A DNA stretch of 64,000 nucleotides from Paracyclopina nana (lineage: Eukaryota > Arthropoda > Copepoda > Cyclopoida > Cyclopettidae): contig JAGUCH010000004.1 in NCBI GenBank assembly GCA_019096065.1, forward strand, positions 2,976,001 through 3,040,000. The letters are read 5' to 3'. How positions within the stretch are numbered: position 1 is the first letter of the stretch; each line of letters starts with the position of its first letter. The notes beneath the pieces were generated by a model that was given only the letters and a program-made list of their open reading frames with translations, did not search any database and was not told where the DNA came from. The translations under genes and the position numbers were made by a program. This document shows positions 12,093 to 23,926 of the stretch, one piece after another.

Positions 12093-13270
12093 TGGTGACT
12101 GAGGAGTGGCATAAATATGCTGATTGCTGCCATAGTGAGAGTTGGGACAGCTTTCGAGGCCATTCTTGTAGAAGTCGCTCTCTCCCATGCTGGGGTTGTT
12201 GGCGCTAAACACATTGGCCAGCTCCTGGTAATACTGACTAACATAGAGGAAGATTTCCTTCAGAGCTGTCACCTGGTTGAAGCCAATGGCCGAATGTCTT
12301 TGAGACAAGCTGTCCATGTAGCAGTTGAGATCCTGATCAGTCACTTGGGGCATTTGCTGCACTCGGTCGTACCAGTCGTTGATGAGAGACCTGTAGTCTG
12401 TGATGTCTCATGCAAAGAGCAACTTATGTGAGGGTGCTTCCTTACTCACGGGTTGGCTATCACTGGCTGGCATACAAGCTGTCATCAGGGTCTGGGCCAT
12501 GATGGACAGGTTGAGCTCAGTGGCAGGACTCTGCTCCACATCGAAGACGAATTGCGGATTATTGATGAGCGTGATCCAGAATCGCAGAGGGACGCTGTTC
12601 GACTTCCAAGCATGCACCACATTGGCAAGGTCATTGATGTAGTCATTGTTGGCCATGGAGGCCTCGTCGAAGATGTAAAACAGCCATTTGATTGCACATT
12701 GTGGTATGGAGTCAGAGCTGCATGCATTGAGGAAAGATTCGCAACCACTGCTGCTCCTACTGCTGCGGCTACTTGTCGCATGTCCCATGGGAGTTCCACT
12801 GAAAACAGTGTAGAAAAAGTCATCTATGAACTTCTTCACCATGCCCTTCATTGCCAACAGCCTCGTCAAATAGACCTCTGGAATCACAGATGATGAAGAT
12901 GTTTTCTGCCTGTCTTGCTTGAAGAAGCCTCTGTTTTTGAAGCTGATCACATTGCTGCCATTCAGGTGATCAGGGAGGCATAAATGGAAAGCTCTTAGGT
13001 TGGCCGCTGTCCCATTTCAAAGTGGCGCTACTAGAGAGACCACAGCCTTATTCTTGATCCCATAGTGCCTCAATGTATTCACCCTTTTCAGCCCCAATCG
13101 CTCCTCTTTGGTCGTCAGATCAAAGTCCTTGAGCACCACCTGCGCATCTTGCCCACATTGCCACTCTTAGTCAACCTCGTGCACCAAGGGCCTTAAGCTA
13201 TAGGCCGTGTTCTTGTACACAGCATCCAAGAGGTCAAGAATGCCAAATCGGGAAATCATCCTATCAACTT
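12057..13270 (-). pseudogene. Plexin cytoplasmic-domain pseudogene (C-terminal RasGAP part)
   Basis: One minus-strand frame reads as the C-terminal about 400 residues of a plexin. It starts with LLDAVYKNTAYSLRP (the IYKN...RP block before the Rho-GTPase-binding domain), continues through VYLTRLLAMKGMVKKFIDDFF, WKSNSVPLRFWITLINNPQFVFD and SHKLLFA, and ends at DYRSLINDWYDRVQQMP and YVSQYYQELANV. These match the plexin GAP segments ([52 protein letters not shown]). The frame is interrupted by TAA at 13167-13169, TGA at 13017-13019 and TGA at 12408-12410, all in the same phase and with no frameshift. The region has no introns although neighbouring genes do, so it is probably a retrocopy or decaying fragment. 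The upstream ectodomain is absent. Confidence 0.8.
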
Positions 13271-13282
13271 GTATGACGAGGC

Positions 13283-13568
13283 TGGTTATTATGCTATGAA
13301 ACGAGTATTGGAAAGAGGAGAAGATCCTGCAAGTGTTAAGCCTTTGGTTACAATCGTTGTGAACCATCCTGTGAGTTATTGAAAAATGTGTGTTGCAATG
13401 GTGAAAATCATGTTTTTTTTCTTCTTAGGGAGCTTTTAATGGTCCATGGGTCAACTCTGAGCATATGGCAGGAATTCTGGCTATTTTGGTGTTTTACTTG
13501 GCCTTCTCCTCCAAGGCTCAATTGCTGGCTTACTCTACACAAAACAAAGTTTAGCACACTTAGTTGTT
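13283..13568 (+). CDS. Two possible terminal exons of an unidentified membrane protein
   Basis: An open stretch reading HPINLYDEAGYYAMKRVLERG and ending ...VVNHP meets a donor CCT/GTGAGT near 13371. After a 56-bp intron ending in TTCTTAG it continues as GAFNGPWVNSEHMAGILAIL with a hydrophobic helix and a C-terminus AYSTQNKV before TAG near 13568. Phase is kept across the intron, which supports real exons. I do not recognise the protein. The 5' exon(s) are not evident; the upstream edge runs into the antisense plexin pseudogene, so this gene may itself be truncated. Confidence 0.35.
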
Positions 13569-13848
13569 TTAAAAAAAGCCTTAAAAATAATCAGTTCAAG
13601 TTTTATTAATGAGCAAGTAAAAAAAACCGAAACAATTTCTTTCATGTTCTGGTTATATCCGTGACTCTTTACTTCTCTAGGCGACCCTTAACTCAACACT
13701 GCAAAGTTACCAAATTTGGGCTCGAGCAAATTAGATTTTTCGTCGTTATTATTTTTCCAAGAAAAAGGAAAAATATCACGAGTTACATCTTCATGAGCTG
13801 GTTACTCCTATGCACAATTCCTTGCATTACGAAGTCATACTTTTAGGA

Positions 13849-13970
13849 GGGATATACTAAAATGCGCGACATGCGCGACATACGCGACAAGCGCGACATG
13901 CGCGACAAACTACTAAAATGCGCGACATGCGCGACTACTAAAATGCGCGACAAGCACCACAGGTTACTAA
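13849..13970 (+). repeat. Left terminal inverted repeat array of the Mutator-like element
   Basis: Short tandem GCGCGAC-based units separated by ACTAAAAT spacers. CpG-rich against an AT-rich background; mirrors the right array. Confidence 0.8.
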
Positions 13971-14366
13971 AATGCAAAAAAATGTTTAGTTACCACTTCT
14001 TGAAATATTTTTTCTATTTACTGTTACTGATTAATTGTTATGCTTTTTCATAAATATTACATTTAAGTAGCTCACTCTGCACTGTTCACCTATGGTTATG
14101 GCCGAAATTATGGCGTAGTTTTTTATCAGAGAGGAGATAAAACAATGCAAAATTTTTAGAATTGAAAAAAAAGTAAGAATTGAAAAAATTGCTATGTTAG
14201 ACTTGAAAAAAATTACAATGTTAGACTTAACCAGATGTACATGTCCACATTGTGGACAGCTAGGGTCGAGCACGTTTTCTTAAAGTAGGCTCAAACTTAG
14301 GGCATAATGACTCTGATTCTCTATAAAAATAAGAGGCTGTAAAAATCAGTTGAAAAATAGTTATTT

Positions 14367-14550
14367 ATTTCGAGCTGGGGCACGTAAAGTAGGGTCATTA
14401 AATAGCTGAGCGAGGATTTTAAAATGGAAAAACTCGAGTACAGCTTTACTAGCCCGAGCCTGCGAGGGCTGTAATTGTACGAGTGTTTTTCCATTTTTAA
14501 ATCCGAGGTCAGCTATTTAATGACCCAATTTTACGTGCCCCAGCTCGGAA
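14367..14550. repeat. About 184-bp imperfect palindrome (foldback or nested MITE)
   Basis: The left arm (CGAGCTGGGGCACGTAAA... GGGTCATTAAATAGCTGA... AAAATGGAAAAAC) recurs as the reverse complement in the right arm, with a short GC-rich loop around 14445-14480. The arms are about 75 bp. It sits inside the larger element and has the form of a small inverted-repeat transposon; no flanking duplication was established. Confidence 0.7.
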
Positions 14551-14734
14551 TATACAATTTTATATTCTGTAATACGATTTTTGAGTGTTTTAATGAAGTT
14601 ACCGGGCTGCCCCGTGCCCTAGAAAATACTGCTCGGTTTTTAGTTGCTATGTGAATATCACTGGCTCTCATTAGCTAATATCCAGTGGGTTGGGAGCAAT
14701 TAAATAGACTTTCAAAATCCATTTCTTCAGATGT

Positions 14735-14822
14735 GTTCCTATGGCACATTGGTTAGAGCGCTAGGCTCTTGATTCAGGAGTCTAGGGTTCAAACCCCAGT
14801 CATTCCTCAACTAACTTTTTTT
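14735..14822 (+). ncRNA. tRNA-like Pol III unit 1
   Basis: A-box TGGCACATTGG at 14742-14752 and B-box GGTTCAAACCC at 14786-14796 have tRNA-like spacing and are followed by a T-run near 14815 that could stop Pol III. The acceptor ends do not pair, the T-stem has a mismatch and the anticodon arm is replaced by a longer imperfect hairpin (CTAGGCTC...GGAGTCTAG). It is therefore not a normal tRNA; a tRNA-derived SINE head or tRNA pseudogene is likelier. Confidence 0.4.
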
Positions 14823-14875
14823 CTTTATCTGGCTAAAATTATGGTTAAAGTCCTATACATAGCATGCAATTATCA

Positions 14876-14962
14876 TGATGTTTACATAGCTCAGTGGTTA
14901 GAACATTGGGATGCTAATCCAACTGTCTGAGGTTCGAATCTTGGATGATCCTCTCTTTTTCC
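14876..14962 (+). ncRNA. tRNA-like Pol III unit 2
   Basis: Perfect A-box TAGCTCAGTGG at 14887-14897 and B-box GGTTCGAATC at 14931-14940, with a T-run at about 14956. An anticodon-like arm TTGGG-ATGCTAA-TCCAA would present GCT (serine), but the long variable arm of serine tRNAs is absent and the acceptor stem does not pair. Probably a tRNA-like pseudogene or SINE-type promoter unit, in tandem with unit 1. Confidence 0.4.
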
Positions 14963-16125
14963 AACTTTTTTGGGATTTGCATTACTTCCATGGAATATGA
15001 GGGGCATTAAATTACTTAAAATCCCTCAAATTTGATTCAAGGGCAGTTAAGTATTTAATATCCCCCAAATTGCTTAGAAAGAACTGTGATATAAAAGAGC
15101 TGAGTCGGATCGGTAAACTGAATTATAACACGAGGAAATCGTATTACAGTATATAAAAGTTTCAACAATATCCAAATAGATCACCTTGTATTCTAGATCT
15201 TCTGGTAACGCATAATGATAAGCAAACTTTTAATCTTAAGGGCCTTTCCATGTGCTTGTACAAAAGATAAAACTCAAAAACGGTTTTTGATGGTATAAAA
15301 AATTGGTCTTTGGCAAGTAGCAAAAGAAGTAAACAAATAAGTAAACATCCAGAACGCAAAAAGTAAACAAAAATGTAAATAAACAATGAAAATGGTTTAG
15401 CAAAAAACGGTTTTGCTTGGTACATTTTTGTGTACCTCAAAACCATAAGTGAGCACATGGAAAGGTCCTAAATGGCTGCATCCTTGCATCCATCACTCCA
15501 CCTGTGCGAGAAAATGAGCTGTCATCTTGTTCACTTAAAACCAAATTAGACCAATCAAACCGCAGAATGAAATGCTTTTACTTCATCAGCCAAGTTAAAG
15601 TGTTGTTTAAAGTTTAATATTAGTTCTTATAGGCTGACCAATTAATACAGTGATATTAAAAATTGGCAATTCTGATTGGCTAAAAAGAAAATAACACAGC
15701 CAGCTCGTAGTTACCAGATTGTTTGCTGACTTTTGGCTTCTTTTTTAGCAAAAAATGCCGTTTGACCATACCAGATCAATTTTATAATCTGGAAACTTTG
15801 CACAAAATCTCGACTTTTCCTTCCCGTATTAGAGGATAACTGCAGGGTCTCGAGCGCTAACGCGCTCTCGACCCTAAAAAAGAATTATCATTTTTTCTTT
15901 TCTTTTTGCCTGTTATTTATTATACAGTCTGTACTCGTCCGTTCAATATTGGACGGTGTGGGAATCTAAACTTGGGGTTTCATAATCCAGAAATACTCAT
16001 TGGAAAGCTGGAGCCTTTTCCCATCTTTTTTGTCAAAATAGAAAAAAATACTTAAAATTCAGACTGTATATTATTAATAATGGATTAATAATCCAAGTAC
16101 TTTTGGTTGTCCCATAATTTAATAG

Positions 16126-16281
16126 TCGCGCATGTCGCGCATTTTAGTAGTCGCGCATGTCGCGCATTTTAGCAGTTAGTAGCGCATGTCGCGCATTTTA
16201 GTAGTCGCGCATGTCGCGCATTTTAGTAGTTTGTCGCGCATGTCGCGCTTGTCGCGCATGTCGCGCATTTTAGTATATCCC
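16126..16281 (-). repeat. Right terminal inverted repeat array of the Mutator-like element
   Basis: Longer than the left array: GTCGCGCATGTCGCGCATTT-type units repeated with TTAGTAG spacers, ending TATATCCC at 16281. It pairs with 13849-13970. Confidence 0.8.
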
Positions 16282-17045
16282 CTTTTGGGAAACTCTATAA
16301 AAATTACACAAGCAAAATTATCTCAATCTCTTATGTTGGAGGCAGCTGCCATGGTAAAAGCGCATCATTTATGCGAGCAAGCTTGCTCACTGGGTTATCA
16401 GTGTGGCTACAAATTATTGAGGTAGCAGAAATGACATGCCACTCTGCATGCTGTCTGTGAGTGATGTGATGTAACTTGAGTATCCTTATGAGTTTCAGCC
16501 AAAGCGCCAAACAAATGGCACTTTTTGGTAAGTGTTATTGCTGCCTATGAAAGTTGGATCTGGTCACACTGTAAAAGTCACGACTTTTGGCAGTGAGCAT
16601 ATTTTTTTAAGGCATACACACGAATGAAATCCACCTTAAGAGTCTACACTTGTCATGATCAATGACTAGGAATGGAAAACTAAAATTAGCCAAAATTGGC
16701 CATTTGTTGCTAAAAATCATGATTTGGGGACAATCTTTAGACGAAAGTGGCTTTTCTGTCACTTTTTCAGAAATTTAGAGGTTGATTTCGAACCCCGTTT
16801 GATCACAACAACAGCATCGAACTCGAAGTCTCCAACTAGCCAGAGCAGCAAATGAAAAGCCCAGTTGCCAAGCTGCCTCTCCTAACCCACTACTAGTTCA
16901 TCGAGCTGTTCAAAGTTCATGCCAGTAGCGACGTCTAATCACATAAAAGGGATTAAAAACAACTGAAATTGGTAGCAAGAATTTTCCGTCAAATTGCGTG
17001 AGTCATAACAACCGAGAAAAATGAACTAAGTGAGAAAGCACAGTG
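16282..17045. other. Upstream region of the HECT ligase gene
   Basis: No coding region recognised. It begins with the right-hand target duplication of the transposon and runs to the ATG at 17046, so it probably contains promoter and 5'UTR of the HECT gene. The transposon end lies only about 760 bp from the start codon. Confidence 0.4.
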
Positions 17046-20563
<3,518 letters not shown>

Positions 20564-21423
20564 TTCTTGGTAGCTCTACTGAGAAATTTTAATTACTACC
20601 TGTGATGATCATTGGAAATGCTACGCAATGACTACGCCAAGGATGTAGTCGAGTTGTTCCAGTTACTATTCCAAGAAGGTCGGTTCATGATGTTTCATGG
20701 CTCTGGCTTCAATGTACTATGATAATTAAGAATTATTGAATGTAGTCCAATAGCGTTTGAGCTTGATGAATAAAGGAGTTCTATACGAGATCGGAAGAAT
20801 CCATTTATTAATAGCTACTCAAGTTGCAACGCATGCTATGCTTAAGACAGGATTAAGGAAATTCTGCCGTTGTGTAATCTATTCTTCTAATACATAAGTA
20901 ATTGGAAAAAAGAAAGAGCTAAAATTAGGTGGTTGTCATTTCGGGAGGGGATGTTACAATTTTGGAAAAAAGTTATAAGTACAAAGACGGTTTAATATAT
21001 GGTAGACTCTCCTTCATCTATAGAACTTGGCACGAAGACTTTTCACGGAAAGGGTTGGAGTTTTTCCCATGGAATCCAGTCAAGAGACAATCCTCTTGAT
21101 TATTTCCACGAATGTAGGCCTAAAATAGAGGCATGTGAAAAATAGAACAACTACGAAAAGGCAGCAAAACCACGAAAGCAGAAAACAAAACCATGAACTA
21201 AATACTAAAGCAAAATAAAACACCACAAAAAAATTAAAGAGAATCACTCTAATCACCATTTTTTGACACAAGACGATTTTACAACGAGTCCAGGAGGATT
21301 AAGTAGTAATGACAGGAGTACAAGAATTGGAGTAGGTGATGAACGTAGGAGACATCGACATTGCAGATGATTTAGAAGGATGTATAGATTAAGTCCTGAC
21401 ACAAGACGAGGTTATTGTACGTT
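20564..21423. other. Convergent 3' region between HECT and G-gamma genes
   Basis: Holds the HECT 3'UTR with AATAAA at 20769-20774, and the 3'UTR of the minus-strand G-gamma gene. Nothing else recognised; short open frames here look like noise. Confidence 0.5.
20769..20774 (+). terminator. Poly(A) signal of the HECT ligase gene
   Basis: AATAAA about 206 bp downstream of the TAA stop, within an AT-rich 3'UTR. Confidence 0.5.
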
Positions 21424-21775
21424 TTAGATGAGTTCGCAAGACCAAGTCTTCTCTCGGAAAGGATTGGCCTTCTCACTGGCGAATCCAACGATCAGGTGAT
21501 CCTGCATCATGTGGTCCATTGCATAACGCTAGAGAACCCAAAAGTCAACCCGGGTTAGTAGAAGTTTCCCGAAAAGTAAGTAAGAAGGCTCACGAAAATG
21601 GCCCTACCTTAATGTCTTCGACTGCTTGCGATACGGGTATCCGCTTCATTGCTGCTTCTCGCCTTAGCTGCTCAACTTCCAGCCTTTGTTGCTGCAAGGC
21701 CGTGTTCATCTAGAGAGCTCGAAATATATTCAAGAAGAAACAGACAAGATAAGAAATATCACTTACGGATTCCAT
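21424..21775 (-). CDS. GNG-like: Heterotrimeric G-protein gamma subunit
   Basis: Three minus-strand exons: 21775-21767 (only Met-Glu-Ser), 21709-21608 and 21528-21424, with introns of 57 and 79 bp. They encode 71 residues, the normal G-gamma size. The core reads QQQRLEVEQLRREAAMKR, then AVEDIK, RYAMDHMMQDHLIVGF and NPFREK, the canonical gamma coiled coil and the segment contacting G-beta. The C-terminus WSCELI is a CaaX box; the family normally has Leu last and is geranylgeranylated, and the final Ile here should still favour that lipid (inference). The start is the ATG 9 bp before the first donor; the ATG opening exon 2 is an in-frame alternative. The protein would tether G-beta/gamma to membranes. 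Its 5'UTR continues upstream to around 22 kb. Confidence 0.93.
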
Positions 21776-22342
21776 TTTTGACTGGAGCAAATGTGAAAGT
21801 CTGCTCAAAAGGTTGTGCTGGCTTCAAAACCGTACTGACGGCTGCTTCTGGTCTTCTGGCCTTTCCCTTTTGCTGCGTCGACGTACGTGAGTGAGTGAGG
21901 CTGCTGTTGCTCCACTTCTCCTCGTTCTTTTGGGTCACTTCGACTGCAGACTGCAGAGGCTCGCCCAAACACTGCGCAATCAGAGTTACCTATGCAGCAT
22001 TTTCAGCCAAAAATATTTGAAAACGCCACTTTGTTTGAATTTTCTTTCCTTCAATTTTCCCCCATTTATATTGGCATGAGGCAATTGTGATGAAAATTTG
22101 CTCACTCTCGTTTGACGAAATTGTTTTTATTGTTTATCTTCGCCACAATTTTGAGTCTGTTAACGATTTGATGTGACGTCAATGAAATAAAATATTCAAG
22201 CGCTGCGCGGGAAATTTGAACTGTTATAATATATCGCGCATATATCGCCTCTTCCAATGAAGGAAGTAGGCCTTATGATAATCTCACAAAAATTACGTAG
22301 TTTCCCAGCACTTGTAATCCTGCTTCAGGACTTGCACTCACA
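21776..22342. other. Divergent promoter region with a CRE-like site
   Basis: Lies between the G-gamma start (-) and the secreted-protein start (+). It contains a full palindromic TGACGTCA (CREB/ATF-type) at 22174-22181. The long minus-strand open stretch at 21770-21968 is out of frame with G-gamma after splicing and is treated as 5'UTR. Confidence 0.4.
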
Positions 22343-22571
22343 ATGGCTAATAAGTTAACCATCATTTTACTAATTGCATCTTGGAGCGTGATTAGCTTTG
22401 GTTGCAAATCTAAACCCGGACCATCAAACGACGACCATGACAACACGAGGCCGGTCCTTGAGGCTCCAGCCTTTACAACTGAAATTCCACTTAATTCACA
22501 AGATTCCACATCTAAAGTGGTTGATAACCAAGACGTAACTACTTCTTATTATGCAACAGCTAGCATGGCGA

Positions 22572-22891
22572 TGTTCGAGTAATCACGAGAAGAATCCAAT
22601 AATCGGTCAATGCAAGGCTCTGGTGAGCGAATCCGGACTGGCTGATCCCAAGATCGAGTGGAATGCTAACAGAATGTCTGTAAATGCTAATGTAGCTCGA
22701 TTGGAATCACACTGAATAAACGTAGTCAAAATCTAGAGATCGAAAATAAGATGACTTTTATTGTCGATCGTACGAAATCTAGAATGCAACTGAATAAAAA
22801 GCGGGAAAAAGATGACAGTTTGACAGCTATTTTCCGCTTGGCTCAGCTTGTTGTTGTCGGTGCGTCGCATCTTGAGTACCATGTCTTCACA
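22572..22891 (-). repeat. 3' LTR of the BEL/Pao element
   Basis: 320 bp; the same sequence as 33029-33348. On the minus strand it begins TGTGAAGACATGG and ends CTCGAACA. It directly abuts the split host codon at 22571. Confidence 0.95.
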
Positions 22892-22903
22892 GTCCCCCTT
22901 GCG
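22892..22903 (-). promoter_or_regulatory. Polypurine tract
   Basis: Minus strand reads CGCAAGGGGGAC directly before the 3' LTR. A short purine run of this kind is the expected plus-strand primer site; only AAGGGGGA is pure purine, so it is brief. Confidence 0.6.
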
Positions 22904-23020
22904 ACCGTCGCAACTTAGCTAGCTGAGCGATAATGATCATACTAATGAATTTAACGATTTAATTATGTACAATGAATTTTCTTCTTAAGAGGAGTATCTC
23001 CCTCTGCCTTTGTAGTCTTC

Positions 23021-23926
23021 TTACTGTCTTCTGTGTTTGTCGATCCTCCTGAAAGTCATGCCGTCCCTCTCCTTGATCGCTTTAAACTTGGCATTTCTAT
23101 CCAATGTGACCGCGCCAACTGCATGTCTGTATGCCACAACTCGTTTTTTGACGTGTAGTTGCACCAAGTCTCTTGACATGTGCATTTGTTGCGAGTGACC
23201 ATAATCACCGCAAAGCGTGCATCTGACCGTGTAGAAAGTGCATGCATCAGTCTTGTGCGCGGTACCAAAGCAATTCAAGCAGTGCAATTGTTCGTCGCAG
23301 TCTTTTTCTTTGTGGTCATTTTTCCCGCACTTGCGACAAGGGTGAGGCGTTTCAAGCCTCATCCCTTGTTCCATCGCTTCTGGGGCCGCCATTGCTCGTT
23401 CAATTGCGTCATGTACTACCCCCGGTGCGTGCCAATTTTCTAAATAGCTGACCATGTCTGTTTCAATCTCCGATACTTCTTTTTGTTCTTCGCTCTTCAG
23501 GTACCATTTTTGTAGTTGAAACTCCTTGTCAAAATCTCTGAAGTTTTCAACCACTGTTTTTTCTGTGTTGTACTTGACGTTCGTGTATTTTAATCCTTGT
23601 AATCCATCGTCCACTTTCGTCCCCCGAGGGCGTCCGTGGCCCTCTAGGAGCGCTTCGTAGACTCTTATTGGCTGACCACCAAACTTGAAGGGTCGATCTC
23701 TTAATTGGGCGAGCCAAAACATCATGTAACCTCGGCAATCTGACTTTTCATCTCCACCTACTCGCAAGACTGAGCTGGCTGCCACGAGTTCCAAGCATGC
23801 CAATGGCGTGAACAGATCTTGTCTATCGTAGTAGAGAATCTTTTCTTCGTATTTGTCCACATCGATCGCTCTGTGTTCGATCCTGTAGTCGACTTTCTGG
23901 ATCTTGTTTTCAACCCCCATTATCAT
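23021..23926 (-). CDS. Element ORF3: exonuclease motif III plus three zinc knuckles
   Basis: About 301 residues from the ATG at 23926. The N-terminus contains YYDRQD in a helix-like context (ILYYDRQDLFTPLACLELV), matching motif III (YX3D) of DEDDy 3'-5' exonucleases. The C-terminal third has three knuckles: CRKCGKNDHKEKDC and CLNCFGTAHKTDAC (both CX2CX4HX4C), then CTLCGDYGHSQQMH (CX2CX4HX4H), followed by a basic tail. ORF3 overlaps the end of ORF2 by about 17 nt in the +1 frame. The homologous ORF at 60.85-63.83 kb is continuous across this point, so ORF2 and ORF3 probably make, or once made, one protein. Whether the break is a mutation or programmed frameshifting cannot be told from one copy. 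Confidence 0.75.
   Translation of the reverse strand: MIMGVENKIQKVDYRIEHRAIDVDKYEEKILYYDRQDLFTPLACLELVAASSVLRVGGDEKSDCRGYMMFWLAQLRDRPFKFGGQPIRVYEALLEGHGRPRGTKVDDGLQGLKYTNVKYNTEKTVVENFRDFDKEFQLQKWYLKSEEQKEVSEIETDMVSYLENWHAPGVVHDAIERAMAAPEAMEQGMRLETPHPCRKCGKNDHKEKDCDEQLHCLNCFGTAHKTDACTFYTVRCTLCGDYGHSQQMHMSRDLVQLHVKKRVVAYRHAVGAVTLDRNAKFKAIKERDGMTFRRIDKHRRQ

Larger units (their letters stand above)
13849..16281. mobile_element. Non-autonomous Mutator-like DNA transposon with tandem-repeat terminal inverted repeats
   Basis: Left end GGGATATACTAAAATGCGCG is the reverse complement of the right end. The inverted termini continue inward for about 120-155 bp as arrays built from GCGCGACAT/GCGCGACAA and ACTAAAATGCGCGAC units (13861-13970 and 16127-16273). 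Outside the ends lie CTTTTAGGA (13840-13848) and CTTTTGGGA (16282-16290), a 9-bp target duplication with one mismatch, as Mutator-like elements make. No transposase frame of useful length occurs inside. Cargo includes a palindrome and two tRNA-like units described separately. The superfamily is inferred from the duplication length and long repetitive TIRs. Confidence 0.65.

Noticed and set aside
13861-13970. CRISPR-like short repeat array
   Set aside because: Units are contiguous and spacerless, are mirrored in inverted orientation at 16.1-16.3 kb and lie in animal DNA; they are transposon termini.
14735-14962. Functional tRNA genes
   Set aside because: Acceptor stems do not pair and the arms are irregular; kept only as tRNA-like units.
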